64,000 nucleotides of DNA from Hymenobacter metallilatus (lineage in GTDB: Bacteria; Bacteroidota; Bacteroidia; Cytophagales; Hymenobacteraceae): assembly GCF_003944705.1 (NCBI RefSeq), contig NZ_RWIS01000003.1, positions 372,001 to 436,000 on the forward strand, read 5' to 3'. The translations under genes were made by a program, and so were the position numbers. Positions 47,166 to 56,793 of the stretch are shown here, piece by piece. A model generated the notes under the pieces. The model was not told where the DNA came from, searched no databases, and saw nothing but the letters and a program-made list of their open reading frames with translations. How positions within the stretch are numbered: the stretch's first letter is position 1; every line of letters starts with the position of its first letter.

Positions 47166-49367
47166 CTACTCCCCCAGCTTCCCCAAAATCTCCTGCGCCG
47201 CCACGGCAATAACCGTCCCGGGGCCGTACACGCCGGCCACGCCGGCATCGTAGAGGAACTGGTAGTCCTGAGCGGGGATGACGCCGCCGGCAATGACGAG
47301 GATATCCTCGCGGCCGAGCTGCTGCAGCTCCCGGAGTAGCTGCGGAATCAGGGTTTTGTGGCCGGCGGCGAGGCTGCTCACGCCTACTACGTGCACGTCG
47401 TTTTCGGCAGCCTGGCGGGCTACCTCGTCGGGGGTCTGGAACAGGGGCGCAATGTCCACGTCGAAGCCCACGTCGGCGAAGGAGGTGGCAATGATTTTGG
47501 AGCCCCGGTCGTGGCCGTCCTGGCCCATTTTGGCCACCATCATGCGGGGGCGGCGGCCTTCGCGCTGGGCAAACTCATCGGCCTGCTGGCGGGCCTTGGC
47601 GAACTGCTCGTCGTAGTTCATTTCCTGGGAATACACGCCCGAAATAGCCCGAATAGTGGCCTGGTGGCGGCCGTACACTTTCTCCAGCGCATCCGAAATT
47701 TCGCCCAGCGTAGCGCGCAGGCGTGCCGCGTTTACGGCCAGGGCCAATAAATTATGAGAGTTGAATGATGAGTTATGAGTTGGGTTTTCCGCAGTGGTGT
47801 CTGAGCCGGTCAACTCATCATTCATCATTCCTAATTCATCATTCCCTCGCGCAGCAGCCGTGAGGGCCTCCAGGGCCTGCTGCACGGCGGCCGTGTCGCG
47901 GGAGGCTTTGATGTGGTTGAGGCGGGTGATTTGCGACTCGCGCACGGCGGCGTTGTCGATGTCGAGCACCTCAATGTCGGTGGCCTCGTTTACGCGGTAC
48001 TTGTTCACGCCCACCACCGTTTCCTTGCCCGAGTCGATGCGGGCCTGCTTGCGGGCGGCGGCTTCCTCGATGCGCATTTTGGGCAGGCCGGTTTCAATGG
48101 CCTTGGCCATGCCGCCCAGTTCCTCCACTTCCTGAATCAGGGCCCAGGCTTTGTCGGCCAGCTCGTAGGTGAGGCTTTCCACGTAGTAGGAGCCGCCCCA
48201 GGGGTCCACCACGCGGGTAATGTCCGTCTCGTGCTGGAGGTAGAGCTGGGTGTTGCGGGCAATGCGGGCCGAGAAGTCGGTGGGTAGGGCAATGGCTTCG
48301 TCGAGGGCGTTGGTGTGCAGGCTCTGGGTGCCGCCCAAGGCCGCGGCCAGGGCCTCAATGGCCGTGCGGGCCACGTTATTGAAGGGGTCCTGCTCGGTGA
48401 GCGAATAGCCCGAGGTCTGGCAATGCGTGCGCAGGGCCAGGCTTTTGGGGTTCTGGGGGTTGAACTGCTTAATCAGCTTGGCCCAGAGCAACCGGCCGGC
48501 CCGCATCTTGGCAATTTCCATGAAATGGTTCATGCCGATGGCCCAGAAGAAGCTCAGGCGCGGAGCGAAGTCGTCAATCTTCATGCCCGCCGCCAGGCCT
48601 GCCCGCACGTACTCCAGTCCATCGGCCAGGGTGTAGGCCAGCTCCAGGTCGGCGGTGGCCCCGGCCTCCTGCATGTGGTAGCCCGAAATGCTGATGCTGT
48701 TGAATTTGGGCATCTTCTGGGCCGTGAAGCTGAAGATATCCGCAATGATGCGCATACTCGGCTGGGGCGGGTAGATGTAGGTGTTGCGCACCATAAACTC
48801 CTTCAGAATATCGTTCTGAATGGTGCCCGCCAGCTTATCGGGCGTGACGCCCTGCTCCTCGGCCGCCACAATGTAAAACGCCAGAATGGGCAGCACGGCC
48901 CCGTTCATGGTCATGCTCACCGACATCTGGTCCAGCGGAATCTGGTCAAACAGCACCTTCATGTCCTCCACCGAGTCGATGGCCACGCCGGCCTTGCCCA
49001 CGTCGCCCACCACGCGGGGGTGGTCGGAGTCGTATCCCCGGTGCGTAGCCAAATCAAAGGCTACCGACAGGCCCTTTTGCCCGCCCGCCAGGTTGCGGCG
49101 GTAAAAGGCGTTGCTTTCTTCGGCCGTGCTGAAGCCCGCGTACTGCCGGATGGTCCAGGGGTTTTGCACGTACATGCTGGCGTAGGGCCCCCGCAGGTAG
49201 GGCGCCTGCCCCGCCCCAAAGCCGAGGTGCGTGAGGTGCTGCACATCCTGAGAGGTGTAGAACTGCTTCAGCGCAATACCTTCGGGCGTGCTGGTTTCGG
49301 TGGGTTCCGTGGCCGGTGCAGGCAGCTGGGCCGCGTCGTAGGCTATAGTAGAGAAGTTGGGCTTCAT
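47166..49367 (-). CDS. methylmalonyl-CoA mutase large subunit, carrying an in-frame insertion
   Basis: [65 protein letters not shown]12 domain [28 protein letters not shown]. Confidence 0.97.
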   Translation of the reverse strand: MKPNFSTIAYDAAQLPAPATEPTETSTPEGIALKQFYTSQDVQHLTHLGFGAGQAPYLRGPYASMYVQNPWTIRQYAGFSTAEESNAFYRRNLAGGQKGLSVAFDLATHRGYDSDHPRVVGDVGKAGVAIDSVEDMKVLFDQIPLDQMSVSMTMNGAVLPILAFYIVAAEEQGVTPDKLAGTIQNDILKEFMVRNTYIYPPQPSMRIIADIFSFTAQKMPKFNSISISGYHMQEAGATADLELAYTLADGLEYVRAGLAAGMKIDDFAPRLSFFWAIGMNHFMEIAKMRAGRLLWAKLIKQFNPQNPKSLALRTHCQTSGYSLTEQDPFNNVARTAIEALAAALGGTQSLHTNALDEAIALPTDFSARIARNTQLYLQHETDITRVVDPWGGSYYVESLTYELADKAWALIQEVEELGGMAKAIETGLPKMRIEEAAARKQARIDSGKETVVGVNKYRVNEATDIEVLDIDNAAVRESQITRLNHIKASRDTAAVQQALEALTAAARGNDELGMMNDELTGSDTTAENPTHNSSFNSHNLLALAVNAARLRATLGEISDALEKVYGRHQATIRAISGVYSQEMNYDEQFAKARQQADEFAQREGRRPRMMVAKMGQDGHDRGSKIIATSFADVGFDVDIAPLFQTPDEVARQAAENDVHVVGVSSLAAGHKTLIPQLLRELQQLGREDILVIAGGVIPAQDYQFLYDAGVAGVYGPGTVIAVAAQEILGKLGE
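47746..47845. repeat. low-complexity inverted repeat inserted inside the mutase ORF
   Basis: aattatgagagttgaatgatgagttatgagttg ... caactcatcattcatcattcctaattcatcattcc; encodes [32 protein letters not shown]. Confidence 0.85.
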
Positions 49368-49370
49368 GGG

Positions 49371-49494
49371 TGGTGGTGAAATTGTGAGTTTGTGAAATTG
49401 TGAGTTAGGGGGTGAAATGCGTGGTTTTGTTGTACGGACGCAGCACATGCGCCCTGAACATCAATTCACCATTTCACCACTTCACCATTTCACT
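49371..49494. repeat. GTGAAAT/ATTTCAC inverted arms between mutase subunit genes
   Basis: tggtggtgaaattgtgagtttgtgaaattgtgagtt ... aattcaccatttcaccacttcaccatttcac. Confidence 0.85.
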
Positions 49495-51268
49495 TTTTCC
49501 CCTGTAACCGGGCCAGTACGGCTTCGGTGCTGTATCCCTGCACCGTGAATTCCTTGAGGCCGAAAATATGCGTGGCTTCCTGCATGGTAGCCAGGTCGGC
49601 GGTGAGCAGGGCCGGCGCAATAAAGTTGGGCTCATCAATAGGCACATGACTGATGGCCCGGGCCAGGCGGCCAAACTGCTCGGGCGTAGCATACATCAGC
49701 GTGGCTTCCTCGGCGGAGGAAAACAGTACCGACAACGTGCCCTCGGGGTGAGATTTGTGCAGCTCGGTACGGTCGGCTTCCGGCAGCGTCATCAGAAACG
49801 ACTCCAGGATGGTCTGGTTGGTGTGGGCACCCAGCAGCACCAGCGCCGCCCGCTTCTTCTTTTTCTCCCGGCGCTCAAAGTGCAGGGCCGTGGCCAGTCG
49901 CAGCACCTCGGCCGGGTAAGTGGCGCGGGTGCTGTCGAAGTCCCGGCTGCGCAACAGGCGCTTGGGGTTGTAGTCGAACTTCTCGTTGGGGTTGTGAAAT
50001 TTGTTGGTGCCTACTACTACCTGCTCACCGTTGGCAATACGCCGGAACTGAGCCTGGGCCGAGGTATGCAGCTCCTGCAGCACGAAGCCCGTGGCCGCCG
50101 GCAGGCCACCCTGCGCCTGAATTTTCTGAAACAGAGCCCAGCCTTCCCGGGCCAGCTGGTCGGTGAGGGTTTCCACGTAGTAGGAGCCAGCGGCGGGGTC
50201 CTGCACCCGGTCGAGGTAGGCTTCCTCGCGCAGGAGCACAGGCAGGTTGCGGGCCAGCCGCTCGGCAAACTCGTTGGGCGCGTGAAACAGGCAGTCGAAG
50301 GTACCCACGCTCACCGCGTCGGCGCCGCCCAGCACGGCGCTCATGGCCTCGGTGGTGGTGCGTAGCAGGTTGGTGTGCGGGTCGAGAGTAGTCTGGCTCC
50401 AGGTGGCCGTGCTGGCAAAAATGGTGAGCTGCTGGGCTGCTTCGGCGGGCAGGCCGTAGGCGTGCAGCAGGGTAGCCCATAGCTTGCGCAGGGCCCGGAG
50501 CTTGGCAATTTCGAAGAAGTAGTTTGGGCCCACGGCTACGTGCAGGTGCAGGGCCGCCGCCACCTCGGCCACCGCAAGGTCGGCCGTGGGCAACTCGCTC
50601 AGGTAGGCGGCGGCTGTACTTAGTGCAAAAGCAAGTTGTTGGGTAGCGGTGGCGCCGCGGTTGCCATAAAAGGCCACATCCAGGCCCAATACCTTGAAGG
50701 CGGGCCAGGCGCGGGCGGTTCGCACGGCCTCCCGTACCTCGTCCAGCTGGGCCGCCAGATCCGGCGCGTGCCTAGTTACCGGGTCCGATACCAGAAACCC
50801 CCGGGGAGGCGACGGCAGGGCTGCTAACCGCTGCAGCAGGCCGGATACTCCCCCCCGCACTGTGTAGCCCACGTACGTGGTTGCCAGCGGCATCCGCTGT
50901 TGCAGGTAGTCGGTATCAAAGCCTTCGGAGTGGCCCAATACGAAGTGGGCACCTTCGGCGCCGCGCTCCAGGGCTTCCGCTGCCCGCCGAATGGCACCGT
51001 GGCCGCGCTCCAGGGCGGGTACTGAGTAGGTGGGCACGTTGCGCCAGTGGGTGGCCGGCCGGGCCAGAGGGGAAGGCCAGCCGCCTAAGGCCTGAAGCGC
51101 CTCCTGATGATAAAAGGGCTGTACCACAAACCCATCGGGGGTGGTCCAGGTGAGGGAGGCGGGGTCCTGGCCTTTCAGGTCGCGGGCAATGCGCTCCTGC
51201 CACTGGGCGGTGGTAACGGCGTCAAACTCAGAAAACGAAACAGGCGCAGAGCGCAGCGAATCGGCCAT
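49490..51268 (-). CDS. methylmalonyl-CoA mutase small subunit
   Basis: Mutase-fold homologue lacking B12 box, adjacent to the large subunit; start ATG 51268. Confidence 0.92.
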   Translation of the reverse strand: MADSLRSAPVSFSEFDAVTTAQWQERIARDLKGQDPASLTWTTPDGFVVQPFYHQEALQALGGWPSPLARPATHWRNVPTYSVPALERGHGAIRRAAEALERGAEGAHFVLGHSEGFDTDYLQQRMPLATTYVGYTVRGGVSGLLQRLAALPSPPRGFLVSDPVTRHAPDLAAQLDEVREAVRTARAWPAFKVLGLDVAFYGNRGATATQQLAFALSTAAAYLSELPTADLAVAEVAAALHLHVAVGPNYFFEIAKLRALRKLWATLLHAYGLPAEAAQQLTIFASTATWSQTTLDPHTNLLRTTTEAMSAVLGGADAVSVGTFDCLFHAPNEFAERLARNLPVLLREEAYLDRVQDPAAGSYYVETLTDQLAREGWALFQKIQAQGGLPAATGFVLQELHTSAQAQFRRIANGEQVVVGTNKFHNPNEKFDYNPKRLLRSRDFDSTRATYPAEVLRLATALHFERREKKKKRAALVLLGAHTNQTILESFLMTLPEADRTELHKSHPEGTLSVLFSSAEEATLMYATPEQFGRLARAISHVPIDEPNFIAPALLTADLATMQEATHIFGLKEFTVQGYSTEAVLARLQGKK

Positions 51269-51445
51269 AATACGGCGGGGTGGGGGTGGGAAACTGGGCC
51301 TGGGGAGGCGGGCTAAAGATACCGGTTCGGGACGGGAATGCCGCCGGGCGCAGCCGGTTCTTGCGGAGGCACACGTCCGGAAGTATCTTTGCAGCCCTTT
51401 TACCAAATCCCTTTCGCCGGCCCGGCCCGCATTGTTTTATCAACC

Positions 51446-52669
51446 ATGAAAAAGTGCTTATTCCTGCTGTCCTCACTGGCAGTATCCTCAGTGGCAATAG
51501 CACAAACTAATTTTCAACCCGGTTATGTAGTACCCCTGAGTGGCGACACGCTACGGGGGGAGGTAGACTCGCGGGGCGAGCTGCGGGGCGCAACGCTGTG
51601 TCGGTTCCGGGCTTCCGCCCAGGCAGATGCCACCGAATACAAACCGGGCGAAATCAGGGGGTATGGCTTCGATGCCGGCAACTCGTACCGAACGGCAATG
51701 CTGCCAAACGCTGCCCGTACACCAGCCTTTTTGCAGGTACTGGCCGACGGAAAGCTGACGTTGCTGCGGTATACCAACGAAAACGAGAACAAGCAGTATT
51801 ATGCTCAAACAGCCAGCGCACCATTGCTACAGCCGTTGATACAGCGCGATACAATTGTACTGCAGATCAATCCGCAAACTCAGGCCGAAAATAGGGTCAG
51901 CACCCGGGTTTATCCGTTCCGTAATGTGCTGTGGCAGCTTATGGCCGACTGCCCAACGGTGCAAACTTCCTTAACTCGTCTAGAGCTCCAGGAGGCGCGC
52001 CTGGTGAAAACGGTTACCGCCTACAATACCTGTGTTGGCGGCCCGCAATACGTCATTCGCAAGCAAACCAATAAGGTTCGGGTTGGCGTTTTTGCAGGGG
52101 TCTATCGGGCCAATGTCACGTACAAGGACGACAAACAGTATTTTGATCTTACCTCCGATGCGTTGCCCTCATTTGGCCTGGCACTGCACCTGAAGCCCGC
52201 CAGCTTCAATCCTCATCTTTCGCTGCTGGCAGAGCTGTGGTTTACCCGGCAGAAATATAGCACTACCTACGATGGCGTGGGGCCGCTGGGCCCTGGCTAT
52301 GAGCGCACGTTGAAAGTGGATATTGCCTCTATTGGTGTGCCTCTGTTACTACGGTATAGCCTCACGAAAGGCATCGTTCGGCCGTATGTGCAAGCCGGAT
52401 TTGTGTTCAAGCAGAATATCAAGAACGAGGCGGAGAAATCAGATTATCTGCCTCGCTTCTCCTCCGACCGAACTACCACTGCCATAGATTTGAAGTCCTA
52501 CAACATTGGCGGCTTGTTTGGAGTTGGGGTTACTATTCCAACGGGCTCCAAAGGCAGCATCAACCTGGAGGGCCGGCTGGATAAGCTCGACAGTACTTCC
52601 TCGGCCGCGGGCATTATCTCCAACTCGCGCGGGTTGTCGTTGCTGGCCGGGTACACGTTCGGTCAGTAG
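51446..52669 (+). CDS. outer-membrane beta-barrel family protein
   Basis: Signal peptide MKKCLFLLSSLAVSSVAIAQ; barrel-like C-terminus ending ...LLAGYTFGQ. Confidence 0.75.
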   Translation: MKKCLFLLSSLAVSSVAIAQTNFQPGYVVPLSGDTLRGEVDSRGELRGATLCRFRASAQADATEYKPGEIRGYGFDAGNSYRTAMLPNAARTPAFLQVLADGKLTLLRYTNENENKQYYAQTASAPLLQPLIQRDTIVLQINPQTQAENRVSTRVYPFRNVLWQLMADCPTVQTSLTRLELQEARLVKTVTAYNTCVGGPQYVIRKQTNKVRVGVFAGVYRANVTYKDDKQYFDLTSDALPSFGLALHLKPASFNPHLSLLAELWFTRQKYSTTYDGVGPLGPGYERTLKVDIASIGVPLLLRYSLTKGIVRPYVQAGFVFKQNIKNEAEKSDYLPRFSSDRTTTAIDLKSYNIGGLFGVGVTIPTGSKGSINLEGRLDKLDSTSSAAGIISNSRGLSLLAGYTFGQ

Positions 52670-52687
52670 GCAAGCACCCTTGCTTCC

Positions 52688-52749
52688 GCGCAGGCCCCGG
52701 CCGGGCCGATACGTTTTATGCATGTGTCGGCCCGGCCGGGGCCTGCGGC
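52688..52749 (+). terminator. GC-rich intergenic hairpin
   Basis: gcaggccccggccgggccgatacgttttatgcatgtgtcggcccggccggggcctgc. Confidence 0.8.
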
Positions 52750-52824
52750 CTTCGTGGGCCAGCCTGTCAACTCCCGCCTCACTGCCGTATCTTTACGGCT
52801 TGCTTTCCTCTTTTTCCTGATTCC

Positions 52825-53586
52825 ATGCAGTTTCTTCGTTCCCGCGTAGCAGCGCTGGGCCTGTTGGCAGCAGTGGCAGTGGCTTCATCCTGCCAGCGCG
52901 GTGCTTACGTGCCCAAGGCCCAACTGGCTCCTGTTACAGCTCAGCCCGTAGGCAGCACTTTGGCCGACAATGCCCAGGCCGCGGCCACCATTGCGCCCTA
53001 CCGCCAGCGGGTAACCGAGCAGATGACGGCCGTATTGGGGCAGGCACCGGCCGCCATTACCAAGAACAGCGGCGAGTCGCCCTTGGCCAATTACGTGGGC
53101 GATATTCAGCGGGTACGGGCCAGCCGGGAGCTGGGCAAACCGGTCGATTTGGGCGTAATGTCGAACGGGGGGCTCCGGGCACCGCTACCCGCCGGGGCCG
53201 TTACCATGGGCTCCGTGTTTGAGCTGATGCCCTTCGAAAACGAACTGGTGGTGCTGGATGCCTCCGGGGCGGTGGTGCAGCAGCTGTTCGACTACGCGGC
53301 TCGCATCAAAATGGCTGTTTCAGGTGCTACCTACACCGTTACGGCCGATGGTAAGCCACAGAACATCCTCATCAACGGCCAGCCCTTCGACGCAGCCCGC
53401 ACGTATACCATTGCCATTTCCGACTACCTGGCTGGTGGCGGCGACAATATGGTATTCTTTAAGCCCATTAAGCCCCGGGGTACGGGCGTACTGCTGCGCT
53501 CTGCCATTGCCGAGTACATTCAGGAGCAGACCAGACAGGGCAAATCCATCGAGGCCAAAGTAGAAGGCCGGGTGAAGAGTAACTGA
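52825..53586 (+). CDS. 5'-nucleotidase C-terminal domain lipoprotein
   Basis: Lipobox-like ASSCQRG; SPLANYVGDIQRVRA, GVMSNGGLRAPLPAGAVTMGSVFELMPFENELVVLDASG, YTIAISDYLAGGGDNM. Confidence 0.88.
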   Translation: MQFLRSRVAALGLLAAVAVASSCQRGAYVPKAQLAPVTAQPVGSTLADNAQAAATIAPYRQRVTEQMTAVLGQAPAAITKNSGESPLANYVGDIQRVRASRELGKPVDLGVMSNGGLRAPLPAGAVTMGSVFELMPFENELVVLDASGAVVQQLFDYAARIKMAVSGATYTVTADGKPQNILINGQPFDAARTYTIAISDYLAGGGDNMVFFKPIKPRGTGVLLRSAIAEYIQEQTRQGKSIEAKVEGRVKSN

Positions 53587-53716
53587 GCAACTGCGTATCT
53601 GAATAATCGTTCTACTGGCGCAAATGACGCAGGTATCCGTTCGATTATTCAATTCGTCAGTCAGTCAAGTGCTTAGCTACTCCATTCTCAGTTACTCAAC
53701 TACTCAGTTACTCTTC
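53574..53716. repeat. inverted arms joining the stop and start codons of adjacent genes
   Basis: gaagagtaactgag (53574-53587, contains TGA stop) perfectly complementary to ctcagttactcttc (53703-53716), 1 nt before ATG. Confidence 0.9.
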
Positions 53717-53717
53717 C

Positions 53718-54647
53718 ATGAAGCGTCGCGAATTTCTGAAATATACCGGCCTGGGGGCTGCTTCTGTGGGGCTGCTGGGGGCTGCGGCACTGCCGGCTGC
53801 GGCTGCCGATAAAAAGGCCGTGCGCCTTACCATTCTGCACACCAACGACATGCACTCCCGCATCGAGCCTTTCCCCAGCAATGCGGCTCAGTGGGCGGGC
53901 ATGGGTGGCATGGCCCGGCGCGCTACGCTCATCGAGCAAATCCGGCAGCAGGAGCCCAACGTGCTGCTGCTCGATTCCGGCGACATCTGGCAGGGCACGC
54001 CGTATTTTAACTTCTTCCAGGGGGAGCTGGAGTACAAGCTCATGAGCCAGATGGCTTATGATGCCAGCACCCTCGGCAACCACGACTTCGACAATGGCCT
54101 GGAGGGCCTGCAGAAGCAGCTGCCCAACGCCACGTTTCCCTTCCTGATTGCCAACTACGACTTCTCCCAAACCATTCTGGCGGGCAAGTTTCAGCCGTAT
54201 AAGGTGTTTGAGAAGCAGGGAATCCGCATTGGTGTGTTTGGGCTGGGCATCGAAATGGCCGGACTGGTGGCCGACAAAAACTTTGGAGCCACCAAGTACC
54301 TCGACCCCGTAGCCGTGGCCAAAGACATGGTAACCAAGCTGCGCGGCCCCGAGCGGTGCGACCTGGTTATCTGCTTGTCCCACCTGGGCTACAAGTACGA
54401 GTCGGCCAAGCTCGACGACCGGAAACTGGCGGCCCAGGTTAGCGGCATCGACCTGATCCTGGGGGGGCATACCCACACTTTCCTAGAGAAGCCCGAGCCC
54501 ATTGCCAGCCCCAACGGCCAGCCGACGCTCATCAACCAGGTGGGCTGGTCCGGCATCAACCTGGGCCGCCTCGACTATGCCTTTGAGCACGGTACCCGCC
54601 GCCCCACGGTGGCCGCCTCGGCGGTAGTGCCCATCCGGCAGGCCTAG
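53718..54647 (+). CDS. metallophosphoesterase (5'-nucleotidase N-terminal type)
   Basis: LTILHTNDMHSRIEPFP, LLLDSGDIWQGTPYFN, LGNHDFDNG, LILGGHTHTF; twin-Arg-like absent, MKRREFLKYTG N-terminus. Confidence 0.92.
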   Translation: MKRREFLKYTGLGAASVGLLGAAALPAAAADKKAVRLTILHTNDMHSRIEPFPSNAAQWAGMGGMARRATLIEQIRQQEPNVLLLDSGDIWQGTPYFNFFQGELEYKLMSQMAYDASTLGNHDFDNGLEGLQKQLPNATFPFLIANYDFSQTILAGKFQPYKVFEKQGIRIGVFGLGIEMAGLVADKNFGATKYLDPVAVAKDMVTKLRGPERCDLVICLSHLGYKYESAKLDDRKLAAQVSGIDLILGGHTHTFLEKPEPIASPNGQPTLINQVGWSGINLGRLDYAFEHGTRRPTVAASAVVPIRQA

Positions 54648-54961
54648 CCCGGCTGCCTGTGGGCGCTTACCTGGCCGGGCTCCATTCGGGTGGTTTTCCA
54701 TCCTTGGGCCGGGCTGCTTTTAGCATCAGTTTTTTGCGAAAAAAATACCTGACTCCGAAAAAAAATCGTTGAGTCAGATCCAGGCACGGGTGTGAGCGGT
54801 AAGTGGTAAAAGCGTGTAAAATGCAAGAGCCAGAAGTTTTTTTTGTCTCAGGAGTTTTCCACATTTTTGTCTCCCCCTAGAAAAAATGGGTGCCCTCACG
54901 CCCGTTGCCAAGCTGTCGTTTCTCCCATCTGCGCACCAGTTGCTTTTGTCCTATCGTATTG

Positions 54962-56461
54962 ATGCTCAAAGATTGTCGAACCGTATGGGCCAACTGTCTT
55001 CGTGTCATCAAGGCAACGATTGGTGAGCAGAGTTTCCGGACCTGGTTTCAACCCATTGTGCCGGTGCAGCTCCACAATAACATCCTGCTGATTCAGGTAC
55101 CCAGCACCTATTTCTACGAGTTTCTGGAGGAGCACTACGTGGAGGAGCTGAAGCGGGCCATCCACCAGGAGCTGGGGCCCGAGGGGCGCCTGGAGTACAG
55201 CATTGTGGTAGACCAAGGCAATGCCCAGCAGAAACCCCGGACTCTGAACCTGCCTACGGCCCGCAAATCGGCGGGACCAGCCCAGGCCGCTACCCCGGCC
55301 GCCACGGCAATGGCCGCCAGCGCCCTCACGGCCTCGGCCCGCAACGTAGCGGCGGCGGCCGTGTCGCCGGCACCCACGCCCCCCACGCTGCGCAACCCCT
55401 TTGAGGCCAGCAAAACCATTGAGCGGGATTATTTGAAGTCCCAGCTTAACACAACGTACACCTTCGAAAATTATATCGAGGGCGATTGTAACCGCCTGGC
55501 CCGCTCGGCCGGCCTCGCGGTGGCTAACAAGCCCGGTACCACCTCCTTTAACCCATTAATGGTGTACGGGGGCGTGGGCCTGGGTAAAACCCATTTGGTG
55601 CAGGCCATCGGCAACCACATCAAGGCCACCAATACCGACAAGTTCGTGCTCTACGTGTCGGCGGAGAAGTTTACGAACCAGTTCATCGAGAGCCTCCGCT
55701 CCAACCAGGTGCAGGACTTCGCCAACTTCTACCTGCTGGTGGATATCCTGATTCTGGACGACGTGCAGTTTCTGTCGGGCAAGGACAAGACCCAGGAAAT
55801 GTTCTTCCACATTTTCAACCACTTGCACCAGGCCGGTAAGCAAATCGTCATGACCTCCGACCGGCCCCCGCGCGACCTGGTGGGCCTGGAGGACCGGCTG
55901 TTGTCGCGCTTCAAGTGGGGCCTCACCGCCGACCTGCAAAGTCCCGATTTCGAGACGCGCATGGCCATCATTCAGAACAAGATGCAGCAGGATGGTATTG
56001 ACATTCCGCCGCAGGTGGTGGAGTATCTGGCCCATTCCGTGAACACCAACGTGCGGGAGCTGGAGGGTGTGCTGATTTCCCTGGTGGCCCAGAGTAGCCT
56101 CAACCGCCGCGAAATTGACCTGGAAATGGCCAAGCAGGCCCTGCGGCATATTATTGAGGAAGTGGAGGCTGAAGTCAACCTCGACTTCATTCAGAAAACC
56201 TGCGCCGAGTACTTTGGTGTGTCGTTGGAGTTGCTCAAGGCCAAAACCCGCAAGAAGGAAGTGGTAACGGCCCGGCAGGTGGCCATGTACTTTGCCAAGG
56301 AGCACACCACCCATTCCCTTAAAAGCATAGGCCACCACTTTGGGGGCCGCGACCATAGCACCGTCATTCACTCGGTACAAACCGTATCGGACCTGATTGA
56401 CTCGGATAAGTCGTTTCGCAGCACTATTGTGGAGCTACGCAAGAAATTTGCCGGCAAGTAG
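54962..56461 (+). CDS. dnaA: chromosomal replication initiator protein DnaA
   Basis: FNPLMVYGGVGLGKTHLVQAIGNHI (Walker A), DILILDDVQFLSGKDKTQE (Walker B), GGRDHSTVIHSV (DnaA box-binding). Confidence 0.98.
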   Translation: MLKDCRTVWANCLRVIKATIGEQSFRTWFQPIVPVQLHNNILLIQVPSTYFYEFLEEHYVEELKRAIHQELGPEGRLEYSIVVDQGNAQQKPRTLNLPTARKSAGPAQAATPAATAMAASALTASARNVAAAAVSPAPTPPTLRNPFEASKTIERDYLKSQLNTTYTFENYIEGDCNRLARSAGLAVANKPGTTSFNPLMVYGGVGLGKTHLVQAIGNHIKATNTDKFVLYVSAEKFTNQFIESLRSNQVQDFANFYLLVDILILDDVQFLSGKDKTQEMFFHIFNHLHQAGKQIVMTSDRPPRDLVGLEDRLLSRFKWGLTADLQSPDFETRMAIIQNKMQQDGIDIPPQVVEYLAHSVNTNVRELEGVLISLVAQSSLNRREIDLEMAKQALRHIIEEVEAEVNLDFIQKTCAEYFGVSLELLKAKTRKKEVVTARQVAMYFAKEHTTHSLKSIGHHFGGRDHSTVIHSVQTVSDLIDSDKSFRSTIVELRKKFAGK

Positions 56462-56475
56462 TAGGGTAGTGCCTG

Positions 56476-56768
56476 CGTCATTGCGAGGCATGTGGCGCAT
56501 CAAGCCAGCGCCCGAAGCAATCCGTCCTTTTCAAGGTGACAAGTTCCGACCTATTTTAAAGACCTTGATAGTGGAACGGATGTAGAGACGCGACACTTCG
56601 CGTCTTCCATCAGAACGGCACAGCCGAACCGTTCAACGCCGAGACGCGAAGTATCGCGTCTCGGCTACATACAAAAGCCCCTGCCGTTCCACACAGCAGG
56701 GGCTTTTCACTTTTTTATATTTCTACCTGAGAAAAAGACGGATTGCGTCGTTTTCTCCTCGCAATGAC
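56476..56768. repeat. composite inverted-repeat region with internal terminator-like hairpin
   Basis: gcgtcattgcgaggcatgtggcgcatcaagccagcg...; gtagagacgcgacacttcgcgtct / gagacgcgaagtatcgcgtctcggctac; agcccctg...caggggctttt; gacggattgcgtcgttttctcctcgcaatgacac. Confidence 0.8.
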
Positions 56769-56793
56769 ACTTAACTCAGCCGCTCATTCACTG

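Noticed and set aside
47166-51268. Mutase genes as a new metabolic cluster
   Set aside because: Standard methylmalonyl-CoA mutase pair with MeaB and a carboxylase elsewhere in the window; only the inserted repeat and boundary arms are unusual.
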